17,463 nucleotides of DNA from JAHFJU01 sp964354865 (GTDB lineage: Bacteria; Patescibacteriota; Gracilibacteria; UBA1369; UM-FILTER-53-11), in NCBI GenBank assembly GCA_964354865.1, contig CAYHBN010000022.1, positions 1-17,463 on the forward strand. The letters are read 5' to 3'. Position 1 is the first letter of the stretch. Each line of letters opens with the position of its first letter. Below, piece by piece: positions 7,453 to 14,363 of this stretch. Under the pieces are notes generated by a model, which was given only the letters and a program-made list of their open reading frames with translations, had not been told where the DNA came from and did not search any database. The translations under genes and the position numbers were made by a program.

Positions 7453-7484
7453 GTCATTGACGGAATATGGATTTAGTGTAATAT
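7446..7484 (+). promoter_or_regulatory. putative promoter of the 374-residue gene, with shared upstream element
   Basis: TAAATC, four bases, ATTGACGGAAT (7446-7466) repeats the block found before the large upstream gene. -35 TTGACG (7457-7462), 16 bp, -10 TAATAT (7479-7484), then 8 nt to the ATG at 7493: a leaderless or nearly leaderless transcript. The region has no Shine-Dalgarno sequence. Confidence 0.55.
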
Positions 7485-7492
7485 AGCGCTCC

Positions 7493-8617
7493 ATGAAAAC
7501 ACCAGAAATATCGACACTGCGATCACCACTCGCAAACGAAGTTGCAGACCTTCTCGCTAGCTCTGCCTTAAATCCTTATATTAAAAATTTTCCCGAGTTG
7601 GGATTGGTTTCGTTAAATGCCTACGATGAAGGAGAGTTGGTTGGAGATGTTCAAAAATTGCTTGAGCATATTCGATCAGATTTTGGCAGAATCCCACCGC
7701 ATTTTCAGGCGCTCTTTGAACTTTTTTCTAACGCAAATCCGGCTGATCGCTATATGCGAGCAATGTTACCTAAGCAAGAAATCCGTTTAGATGGTGCAGA
7801 TGTATTATTTAGAAAGGCAAAAAAAGATGCAGGAAAAGCAGAAAGAGGATTTGGAAAATTTGTGAAGAATGGAGTGAGAGTTGCGGTGGCCGCGAATGGA
7901 GGCATAGGGTTAGAAATCCGAAAGACTGATGAGTTCATAGCAAGAAACAGACATGTTTCAGTTACCGCTCGGGGTCTTGCTTTACAGCGTGAGCGAGCCG
8001 AAATCCTTAATTGGACTCGTGATCGATTGCAAAAATTAGGCATTCCTCTTTTGAGTGAAGTGAGAGAAGCGGCAGCGAAGGCTGAACAAGCTGCCTATAG
8101 AAATGGAATAACGGCTCCAGCAGATGCTCAATATCCAACTCCTCGACGAGCTACACCGGTAGAATCTTTAGTTGAATTGAAAGCAGATGATTCTCAAGAA
8201 GGATTACGTTTAAAAGGAAACACAGATGTAGAACTCGAAAAAAGTCTTTCAGCGTTAACTCAAATGGTAGAGCGAGCAAAAGCTGAAAAAACTGAAATAC
8301 TTGTGCTAGTAACCGAAACTCCAAAACATGCAGAGCGGTTTTTAAAGAGTTGGCGCACCTTATTACAAGAATTAGGATTTACGGGCAAAACTGTGCAAAT
8401 TTCAATGCAGCAGTTGCGACAAAGATCAAAAATTGAGACTCCTGTGGTTGTTCCGTATTCGTTAACAGGAGTGGAATCGGTTAATCTATCGCGATTTCCG
8501 AATGCATTGGTTTTGTATCCTTCTCAGCCAAATTTACTGTTAAATCACGCCAAAGCGAAAAAAATAGGTACTGAGCTCATGGCTGTGTGTGAGAGTGAAG
8601 GTAAAGCTACGCTCTAA
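7493..8617 (+). CDS. protein of unknown function, possible partner of the helicase-methyltransferase
   Basis: A 374-residue soluble protein that I do not recognise. The N-terminal half contains a basic stretch (FRKAKKDAGKAERGFGKFVKNGVR, split by small residues) and a long helical segment rich in Arg, Glu and Ala. A variable linker around residues 205-235 precedes a C-terminal part with alternating strands and helices: EILVLVTE, a helix HAERFLKSWRTLLQEL, TVQISM, TPVVVPYSL and NALVLYPSQPN, looking like a small Rossmann-type fold. It lies 83 bp after the 1726-residue gene, in the same direction, with a near-copy of that gene's promoter element, so the two are probably co-regulated. It overlaps the convergent nitroreductase gene by 11 bp. 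Substrate, nuclease or nucleotide-binding motifs are not evident. Confidence 0.8.
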   Translation: MKTPEISTLRSPLANEVADLLASSALNPYIKNFPELGLVSLNAYDEGELVGDVQKLLEHIRSDFGRIPPHFQALFELFSNANPADRYMRAMLPKQEIRLDGADVLFRKAKKDAGKAERGFGKFVKNGVRVAVAANGGIGLEIRKTDEFIARNRHVSVTARGLALQRERAEILNWTRDRLQKLGIPLLSEVREAAAKAEQAAYRNGITAPADAQYPTPRRATPVESLVELKADDSQEGLRLKGNTDVELEKSLSALTQMVERAKAEKTEILVLVTETPKHAERFLKSWRTLLQELGFTGKTVQISMQQLRQRSKIETPVVVPYSLTGVESVNLSRFPNALVLYPSQPNLLLNHAKAKKIGTELMAVCESEGKATL

Positions 8618-9185
8618 ACGCCCCCTCCATGACAATTTCGCTGAGTGGTTTTCGGTCAGATGGCGCTTCTTTTTCTTGTAGCATTTCGGGTAGATTTTCT
8701 TTTGCGCCTGGTTTGCCAATCGCAATCATCATCTCTACGGCGAAGCCTTCTGGTACGCCAAGTTCTGTACGTGCCTTGTCGTAGTCAAAGCCTTGCATGC
8801 CATGGCTCACAAGCCCTCGTGCTTCTGCTTCAATCGCAAGATTTTCCCATGCCGCGCCGGTGTCGAAGCTGTGAGTAATGCTCGCTTCTCCGTTATGATC
8901 GAATGTTTTTTTCGAAACGACGATAACGAGTGCTGCCGCATTTTTTGCCCATGACTGGTTAAACTCCACCATCAAATTCATAAAAGTATTCCACTGTGCT
9001 GATTCTCGAGTCGCGTAAATAAAGCGCCAAGGCTGATTATTGTACGATGACGGAGCCCATCGTGCAGCTTCGAAAAGAGACATAAGTTCTTCATTTGTAA
9101 TTGATTCTCCGCTCATAGCGCGAGGTGACCAGCGGTTTAAAATAAGCTCATTGATAGGGTGAGTAGGGGTTCGGTTTGTCTTCAT
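8607..9185 (-). CDS. nitroreductase family protein
   Basis: A 192-residue protein matching the usual size of FMN-dependent nitroreductase-family enzymes, which reduce nitro compounds, quinones or other substrates with NAD(P)H, normally as dimers in the cytoplasm. The N-terminal RWSPRAMS (FMN phosphate contact region), EAARWAPSSYNNQPWRF (flavin-binding segment) and late GKPG motif are typical. The middle segment with SFDTGAAWENLAIEAEARGL corresponds to the helix packing beside the flavin in this family. The physiological substrate cannot be assigned. ATG 9185 places the family's N-terminal motif about 18 residues in, as expected. It is divergent from the RNA methyltransferase gene, with 54 bp between starts. 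Confidence 0.9.
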   Translation of the reverse strand: MKTNRTPTHPINELILNRWSPRAMSGESITNEELMSLFEAARWAPSSYNNQPWRFIYATRESAQWNTFMNLMVEFNQSWAKNAAALVIVVSKKTFDHNGEASITHSFDTGAAWENLAIEAEARGLVSHGMQGFDYDKARTELGVPEGFAVEMMIAIGKPGAKENLPEMLQEKEAPSDRKPLSEIVMEGAFRA

Positions 9186-9222
9186 AAAAAAAAGGGGTTA
9201 AGAGTCGGAAACGGGCGGGCCA

Positions 9223-9231
9223 TGTTATTAT
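9223..9231 (+). promoter_or_regulatory. putative extended -10 of the RlmK-like gene
   Basis: TGT followed by TATTAT (9226-9231, 5/6 to TATAAT) is an extended -10 ending 8 nt before the ATG at 9240. No convincing -35 is seen at 16-18 bp, which is acceptable with an extended -10. Near-leaderless geometry again. Confidence 0.45.
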
Positions 9232-9239
9232 GGCGCCAC

Positions 9240-10133
9240 ATGTCATTTATACACCAATTTGAAGCATCGTTAAAGCATTGTTTGTTAGAGCGAAAACCGT
9301 ATTTAGAGGATAATAACATCGAGGCATATCGGCTTGCCCATATTGGCGAACTTGTGGTGCCGGTTGCGGTTGATATTTATGGCGACAATGCCGTAGTTCA
9401 TGTGTTTGAGGTGCAAGATAGAGAGACGATTGATGATCTTTCCCATGCGATAAAGGCTGTTGTTCCGGTGACCGATATTTTTTACAAAAACCGAACAAAG
9501 CAAGAAATGGCGCTGCCTACTCAAGTAAAAAAAGAGGTACTTGTTAAAGAGTACGGTGCAACATTTTACATAAATCTTTCAGACTATATCGATGTTGGTT
9601 TGTTTCTCGATCATCGTGAAACGCGCAAGTGGATCGCCGAGCAATCGAAGGGGAAAATTATCTGCAATACGTTTGCGTACACCGGTTCATTTAGTGTTCA
9701 TAGTGCGCTTGCCGGAGCCGAAAAAACGTACTCGGTCGATTTGTCTCGAACGTATTGTGAGTGGATTAAAAAGAACATGGAGCTCAACAATCAGCCGCTT
9801 GAAAAAAACTGGGTTTATAAAATGGACACGCTCGAATTTTTCAGATACGCAAAAAAGAAAAATCTCGTTTTTGACATTATTATCATCGATCCTCCGACAT
9901 TTAGTAAAAATAAGAACGAGCATTTTAGTGTACAGAAAGACCACCCTGCGCTTATAAATGGGGCGCTTGAGGTTCTTTCAAAAGACGGTTTAATTATGTT
10001 TTCGAATAATTACACGAACTTCGAAATGAAAAAAACGGCACTCTTGCCCTGCCGAGTAGAGGAGCGCGAAGACCTTGTTGCTCCCGATTTTACCGAGATC
10101 GCGCCGCACCGTTGTTTTATCATTAGAAAGTAG
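9240..10133 (+). CDS. class I SAM-dependent methyltransferase, RlmK/RlmI-like (rRNA methyltransferase)
   Basis: A 297-residue protein. The segment VGLFLDHRETRKWI before the Rossmann domain and NTFAYTGSFSVHSALAGA (SAM-binding motif I, residues 143 on) are typical of the RlmK half of RlmKL and of RlmI-like 23S rRNA methyltransferases. IIIDPPTFSK (DPP at 217-219) is the catalytic motif IV, found in both N- and C-methylating nucleic acid enzymes. The N-terminal 100 residues are a shorter, divergent RNA-binding part with no clear THUMP or PUA signature. Which nucleotide is modified (m7G or m5C in 23S rRNA are family precedents) cannot be decided. ATG 9240 is chosen over an upstream in-frame GTG/ATG because it begins the conserved protein and has an extended -10 8 nt before it. 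The stop abuts the dgt region. Confidence 0.85.
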   Translation: MSFIHQFEASLKHCLLERKPYLEDNNIEAYRLAHIGELVVPVAVDIYGDNAVVHVFEVQDRETIDDLSHAIKAVVPVTDIFYKNRTKQEMALPTQVKKEVLVKEYGATFYINLSDYIDVGLFLDHRETRKWIAEQSKGKIICNTFAYTGSFSVHSALAGAEKTYSVDLSRTYCEWIKKNMELNNQPLEKNWVYKMDTLEFFRYAKKKNLVFDIIIIDPPTFSKNKNEHFSVQKDHPALINGALEVLSKDGLIMFSNNYTNFEMKKTALLPCRVEEREDLVAPDFTEIAPHRCFIIRK

Positions 10134-10136
10134 GTG

Positions 10137-10142
10137 TATACT
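10137..10142 (+). promoter_or_regulatory. putative -10 box of dgt
   Basis: TATACT (5/6 to TATAAT) begins 4 bp after the preceding stop codon and ends 12 nt before the ATG at 10155. A possible -35 TTGTTT (10112-10117) is 19 bp upstream, inside the end of the preceding gene, so the assignment is tentative. Confidence 0.3.
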
Positions 10143-10154
10143 GAGTACTCTTTT

Positions 10155-11306
10155 ATGAATATTCAGCTCAAGCCCTATGCCATTCCCTATGCCGTAACTG
10201 ACGGTCGGCTTTACGAAGAGCAAGAAGACCCCGCACGAACGCCTTTTCAACGCGACCGCGACCGTGTGATTTACTCAAAAGCATTTCGCCGCTTGTCTGG
10301 TAAAACTCAGGTTTTCACCGCAAAACACACTGACCATACACGTGATCGGCTTACTCATTCACTCGAGGTTGCACAGGTTGCCCGCGACATGGCCCGCATG
10401 CTCGAGGTGAATGAAGATGTTTGTGAGGCAGTAGCGTTAGCTCACGACCTTGGTCACACCCCCTTTGGTCATGCAGGCGAAGAAGCCCTCGATGAAATGA
10501 TGAAAGAGCATGGCGGTCATTTTGAACACAATGAACAGAGTAAAAGGATTGTAGAGGTGTTAGAGCATCCGTATCCGCATTTTGTAGGTCTTAATTTAAC
10601 GAGCGAAGTGTCAGATGGATTGGCAAAACATCAGACCTTGTACGATCAAAAAACAAAGAATGTACGAGGCAAAACCATCGAGGCTCAGATAGTCGATAAA
10701 GCCGATGAGATAGCCTATAACGCCCATGACCTTGACGATGGTCTTCGTCAAAAACTTTTCACGTTCGATGAAATTATGGAACTCGAAATGATTCGTCGCG
10801 CCGTCGCGCATGTCGAAGAATTATACAAAATGTCAGCGAGGGGATTAACATCGAGAATCGTTTCAAGCTGTATGCGTTTGATGATTGGCGATTTAACAAA
10901 AACTACGGTGTCTAATATTCAGAACCGAAAGATTCTCACCATGAACGACGTTACTGTGCAGCCAACAGACTGCGTCGAGTTCTCGTTAGACTTTGCGCCG
11001 CACATCACCGAGCTGAGAAACTTCTTGTGGCATAAAATGTATACCTCTCCCGATGTAGTCGCTATGTCTCGTCACGGCCAAGAGCTCATAAAAAAACTTT
11101 TCGCTCATTACGTAAAAAATCCCGATGCGCTCCCCGAGAGTTATAAAAAGAGCATCGGGGTTACCGATACTCTTTTTGTTGTGGTCAAAGATTACATTGC
11201 AGGCATGACCGATTTGTTTGCGACGCGCGAGCTGGAGCGGCCGCGACGGTATGACACTGCTGTGTCAAGTTCCGCGAGGACCGAGTGTAACGAGCGCGCA
11301 TCCTAG
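10155..11306 (+). CDS. dgt: deoxyguanosinetriphosphate triphosphohydrolase-like protein (HD superfamily)
   Basis: A 383-residue HD-domain enzyme of the dGTPase family, which hydrolyses dNTPs to deoxynucleosides and triphosphate and so controls dNTP pools. The N-terminal FQRDRDRVIYSKAFRRLSGKTQVF block is diagnostic. The metal ligands follow: H68 (in LTHSLEVAQ), H97-D98 (ALAHDLGHTPFGHAGE) and the later AYNAHDLDDG aspartate. HNEQS is another conserved family segment. The length fits the shorter dGTPase-like subfamily. The last 20 or so residues, after FATREL, are Arg/Ser-rich and look like a non-conserved tail. ATG 10155 is preferred to a GTG at 10134, directly after the previous stop. The gene lies 2 kb from nrdR, which also serves dNTP supply, though on separate transcripts. 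It converges on the next gene with 16 bp between. Confidence 0.92.
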   Translation: MNIQLKPYAIPYAVTDGRLYEEQEDPARTPFQRDRDRVIYSKAFRRLSGKTQVFTAKHTDHTRDRLTHSLEVAQVARDMARMLEVNEDVCEAVALAHDLGHTPFGHAGEEALDEMMKEHGGHFEHNEQSKRIVEVLEHPYPHFVGLNLTSEVSDGLAKHQTLYDQKTKNVRGKTIEAQIVDKADEIAYNAHDLDDGLRQKLFTFDEIMELEMIRRAVAHVEELYKMSARGLTSRIVSSCMRLMIGDLTKTTVSNIQNRKILTMNDVTVQPTDCVEFSLDFAPHITELRNFLWHKMYTSPDVVAMSRHGQELIKKLFAHYVKNPDALPESYKKSIGVTDTLFVVVKDYIAGMTDLFATRELERPRRYDTAVSSSARTECNERAS

Positions 11307-11322
11307 TAATAGGGCACAAAAT

Positions 11323-11979
11323 TTACGCCCGAGTGAAACCTTGTACTTGAGTCTTTTTGAATGTTACGAATCCTGCAACACAGAGTGAAAATAACAAAAC
11401 GTAAGTGCTGAACTCGGGAACGGCTGCTCCGCCACCGCCAACGCCCGTACCAAGTGATATTTGATCTATATCGAATGAGCCCATCATCTGATTACATGAC
11501 ATATCACAGGCAACTCTCAGGTAATAGTTATTAGCACCGTTGATCGTTGTAGAGGCCCAGAGTCCAGGTGGAGTGAGTGAGAAATAGTGAATGCCCGTTG
11601 CATTCCATGCACCGGTTTCATTGACTACGGTAAGTGAAGTCCAGCCTTCACCATCAAAATACTGAAATTCAAAGCCTCCTGAAGTCGCGATATCCCATGC
11701 GCTGCTGCGATTTTCAGCCGATACGTAGAAATAAATGCTGTTAAAGGTGCTGCTGCCTCCGAAATAAATGGTCTGTCCTCCCGTAGTAGGCCAATCGACG
11801 TCGTCAGCGGTCGCATTATTTGCATCGTCTGTGTCATCGGTATAACTGCCATTATAAAAAAATAATTTAGTAATATCCATATCGGCACCCGTAATTGGGG
11901 TTGCAAGTGCAGTTGCAGGAAGTACTAACGCCGAAATAAGACAAATCAGAGTGAGGAACGAAATGATTTTTAGTTTCAT
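11323..11979 (-). CDS. secreted protein with PEF-CTERM-like C-terminal sorting signal
   Basis: A 218-residue exported protein. An N-terminal signal peptide (MKLK, then a hydrophobic core to about residue 26, ATALA cleavage site) precedes a beta-rich domain with many Asp, Asn, Gly, Thr and aromatic residues (about 27-180), looking like a jelly-roll or carbohydrate-binding-like fold; this is inference. A GVGGGG linker leads to VPEFST (187-192), a hydrophobic segment of about 15 residues, then KK and a short tail. That three-part end is the layout of PEP/PEF-CTERM proteins, which are processed by exosortase/archaeosortase enzymes and anchored or released at the cell surface. No sortase gene is in the window. 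Function of the mature domain is unknown. Confidence 0.75.
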   Translation of the reverse strand: MKLKIISFLTLICLISALVLPATALATPITGADMDITKLFFYNGSYTDDTDDANNATADDVDWPTTGGQTIYFGGSSTFNSIYFYVSAENRSSAWDIATSGGFEFQYFDGEGWTSLTVVNETGAWNATGIHYFSLTPPGLWASTTINGANNYYLRVACDMSCNQMMGSFDIDQISLGTGVGGGGAAVPEFSTYVLLFSLCVAGFVTFKKTQVQGFTRA

Positions 11980-12046
11980 ACGTTTGTTGTTAAAAAATAC
12001 AGTTTGGATTGTAGCGTAGTGATTACTATATGCTAGGATAGCGGTA

Positions 12047-12052
12047 TATAAT
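12047..12052 (+). promoter_or_regulatory. putative -10 box of nrdR
   Basis: A perfect TATAAT about 38 nt before the nrdR ATG; a weak TTACTA lies 18 bp upstream of it. A second candidate -35, TTGACG (12057-12062), lies downstream but has no good -10 before the gene. The start point is therefore ambiguous. Confidence 0.35.
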
Positions 12053-12090
12053 GGTATTGACGGTTCATTTTATTGATTAGCTATTCCGAT

Positions 12091-12537
12091 ATGCGTTGCC
12101 CAAAGTGTAAAAATCCTGATTCAAAGGTGCTCGACTCTCGCGACACAAAAGAAGGCCGTGAAATTCGTCGTCGTCGTGAGTGTGAAAAATGCGAGTATCG
12201 TTTTACCACCTTCGAAGCAGTTGAGACCGAAAACTTTTTGGTAATTAAAAAAGATGGTTCACGCGAGGCATATCGCCGAGAAAAAGTAGAGAAGGGAATT
12301 TGGACAGCATGCGAAAAACGTCAGGTGACTCAACTGCAAGTCGCCACCTTGTTAGATGAACTCGAAATGAAGTGGAGCGCAATTGGTAAAGAAGTTGCAT
12401 CAAAAATGATTGGTGAAGATGTTATGGACGCGCTTAAAAAAATCGATGAAGTAGCCTACATTCGTTTTGCATCGGTCTATCGCCACTTTAAAGATTTAGA
12501 GAGCTTCAAAAAAGAGTTGGCGAAGTTACTTGATTAA
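12091..12537 (+). CDS. nrdR: transcriptional repressor NrdR
   Basis: A 148-residue protein, the standard length of NrdR, the ATP/dATP-sensing repressor of ribonucleotide reductase genes. The N-terminal zinc ribbon has C3-x2-C6 and C31-x2-C34, with the invariant DSRDTKEGREIRRRRECEKC region and RFTTFE after it. The ATP-cone follows: FLVIKKDGSREAYRREKVEKGI and the later VAYIRFASVYRHFKDL. ATG 12091 gives the canonical MRCPKC start; a TTG 18 nt upstream would add six residues not found in the family. The repressor would act on nrd promoters elsewhere and possibly its own. The 3' end overlaps the convergent secreted-protein gene by 12 bp. Confidence 0.96.
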   Translation: MRCPKCKNPDSKVLDSRDTKEGREIRRRRECEKCEYRFTTFEAVETENFLVIKKDGSREAYRREKVEKGIWTACEKRQVTQLQVATLLDELEMKWSAIGKEVASKMIGEDVMDALKKIDEVAYIRFASVYRHFKDLESFKKELAKLLD

Positions 12538-14199
12538 TGGTTCCCCAATCGGCCAGCCAAGCATTGTGGCAAGGTCGAAGGTGTATTTTGCTTTAAGATG
12601 ATGAATGCGCGCCATCTCCGGTGAAATAAAGTGAACCGACTTATTTTTGAATTGGTATAAATATCCATTTTCTTTCACTTTGAAGTAGGTGCCTTCGGTA
12701 GGAGTAGGCGCGGTGCCAAGCGGCAACATTTGAGTCTCGTCATCGAGTAGGCGAACTACATCTTTCTGTTTGAATTTAAGGTTTAAGAAAAGTCCCGAAG
12801 AAATAGGCAAACGTTTGCCTTTGTTCACAATGAATATTTGTGATTTGTTCTTAAATAAAGTGCCGTCTTTTGGCGTCACAAAGCTGCCATGCGGGTACAG
12901 CGCCAACTCTGCATCAGTAATAAATTCTGCACGTTTTTTTGTCTCGATACTATTATGTTGCGCCAACGTCACCGGCGTAAACTGTTTAACAAAGCCATCT
13001 TTAATCAAGTAGTACGTATTGGTATGAGAGTGCGTGTGTAAGACCGTTCCGTTTTTTGGGATTAATTGTTCGCCCATCGGAAACAATGCAACATCTTGTG
13101 CGGTGATACGAAGCGCTTTGCTCGTCTTGAGATTTCGTTGTTTTAACACCACTGCAGAGGCGGGCCGCATAATCCCATTAATAAATAAATACGTTTTTCC
13201 GTCGAGCGAGACGATGGTGTTCGCTGGTGGTACATAGAGTGCGCCGACCGGATAATTTGCGAGCTCGGTAGGTGAGGCGCTTACGATTGTTTTCATCGAT
13301 ATGTTTCGGGCGCGCGCAACAAATGCTGGTATTTGACGACGTTCATTGCCGGTAACGATATAAATCAAATTTGTTGCCGTGTCTTTCAAAAGAGTTCCTG
13401 TTGGATACCGAAACCATGCCGTATAAAATCTCCAAAAATTATAATTGCCATTAAAAACGTGAGGAGTGTAGCGGTACAGCGCAGCAGTTGCATGATTTTC
13501 GAGTGTCACGGTTTGTTTTGCAGCAACGCCGTCGAAGCCACCGAGTGTGTTATCTAAAACAATCGTGGTGCCGACTGTCGAGATTTTTCCATTCACCGTG
13601 GGGCCTCGTCCTGCGGGTGTATAAAAAGATTTTGCGAGAGATTTTGCCGCACCAATATAACGATTTCCTTCACTGTCGAAATTTCCGAAAAGCTGAAAAT
13701 AAAATCCACTGAGAAGTCCATCACAGCCGCCGCTGTCGGGGCAGGCGAATCCCATTGCGTGATCGAGCGCGCGTTGTAATCGGTCTTCACTACTGAACTG
13801 GTTTGCAATGAGTCCTTGTTCTTTATTGAGCGTGACCAAAACTACCTGAGCGTTGAGCGCACTGTTCGTCGAAGAATCCCAAATAAGTTCAGCAGCAGTT
13901 CGCGGTTTTGCCAAATTATAGTGAGGATCCTGCAAATTTTTTTTCAATAAAGCATCCTCGGGTTCGTGTAGTTTTTTAATAAAAGCGAGGCTCGTATTCG
14001 CCAAAACGCTCCCCTTTGACTCCAAAAATTTCTGAATTGCGGGCGCCCCACCAAACGTTTTTACATCTGAAAAAACACTATCGGGAACAATGGCATTCGG
14101 ATTAAACGCGGGGTCGACGCTAAGCGCGAGAGCCCTTAGCGGCAATGCAAAAGTGAGCAATAACACCAGAGAGAGTACACGAATAAAAGGTCTTTTCAT
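12526..14199 (-). CDS. secreted lysozyme-like/hemagglutinin-related protein with five C-terminal repeats
   Basis: A 557-residue exported protein with a signal peptide (MKRPFIR, hydrophobic core, about 26 residues). Residues about 45-265 resemble the hemagglutinin-related / lysozyme-like secreted domain seen in Actinobacteria and CPR bacteria: NAQVVLVTLNKEQGLI (E127 a candidate catalytic acid), ALDHAMGFACPDSGGCDG, GFYFQLFGNF, ATAALYRYTPHVFNGNYNFWRFYTAWF. From about 268 on are five repeats of about 56 residues, each beginning GT(L/V/Y)-type with (I/Y)Y-(I/L)(V/I)xxGxxRxI and ending around (Y/F)PxG; they probably bind wall or surface polymers. I infer a role in peptidoglycan remodelling or host/cell attachment; hydrolase activity is not proven. 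ATG 14199 is chosen over TTG 14214 because the signal peptide starts there. Confidence 0.8.
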   Translation of the reverse strand: MKRPFIRVLSLVLLLTFALPLRALALSVDPAFNPNAIVPDSVFSDVKTFGGAPAIQKFLESKGSVLANTSLAFIKKLHEPEDALLKKNLQDPHYNLAKPRTAAELIWDSSTNSALNAQVVLVTLNKEQGLIANQFSSEDRLQRALDHAMGFACPDSGGCDGLLSGFYFQLFGNFDSEGNRYIGAAKSLAKSFYTPAGRGPTVNGKISTVGTTIVLDNTLGGFDGVAAKQTVTLENHATAALYRYTPHVFNGNYNFWRFYTAWFRYPTGTLLKDTATNLIYIVTGNERRQIPAFVARARNISMKTIVSASPTELANYPVGALYVPPANTIVSLDGKTYLFINGIMRPASAVVLKQRNLKTSKALRITAQDVALFPMGEQLIPKNGTVLHTHSHTNTYYLIKDGFVKQFTPVTLAQHNSIETKKRAEFITDAELALYPHGSFVTPKDGTLFKNKSQIFIVNKGKRLPISSGLFLNLKFKQKDVVRLLDDETQMLPLGTAPTPTEGTYFKVKENGYLYQFKNKSVHFISPEMARIHHLKAKYTFDLATMLGWPIGEPLIK

Positions 14200-14325
14200 G
14201 GGGAACCGTGACAAAAAATATCATGACAACCTTAGCGTGATTTTGTAGTGAGTTCAATAGAGGGGGATTTCTCCGAATTGTTATTGAGGGAAATCAGGTA
14301 GAGGTCAAAGATGGCTCTACGGGCA

Positions 14326-14354
14326 TAGACGAATAGGCGTTCTTATGTTAAAAT
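14326..14354 (+). promoter_or_regulatory. putative promoter of the Tat lipoprotein gene
   Basis: TAGACG (14326-14331), 17 bp, TAAAAT (14349-14354) preceded by TGT (extended -10), then 9 nt to the ATG at 14364. An AAAGGAG at 14355-14361 looks like a Shine-Dalgarno but sits only 2 nt from the ATG and inside the expected start-site region, so it is unlikely to act as one. Confidence 0.6.
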
Positions 14355-14363
14355 AAAGGAGTT

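Noticed and set aside
9159..9239. Upstream in-frame extension of the RlmK-like protein from 9159
   Set aside because: It would overlap the divergent nitroreductase gene and adds a basic, non-conserved 27 residues; the ATG at 9240 has a promoter at the right distance.
11311..11330. GGGC and GCCC flanking an AT-rich core between dgt and the secreted-protein gene as a bidirectional terminator
   Set aside because: The stem is only 4 bp before mismatches and there is no T tract on either strand.
12539..14207. GGTTCCCC and GGGGAACC at the two ends of the 557-residue gene as inverted repeats of a mobile element
   Set aside because: Only 8 bp, no target duplication and no transposase; expected by chance.
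14355..14361. AAAGGAG as a ribosome binding site of the Tat lipoprotein gene
   Set aside because: Only 2 nt from the ATG and directly after a good -10 box, so it would lie at or upstream of the transcript start.
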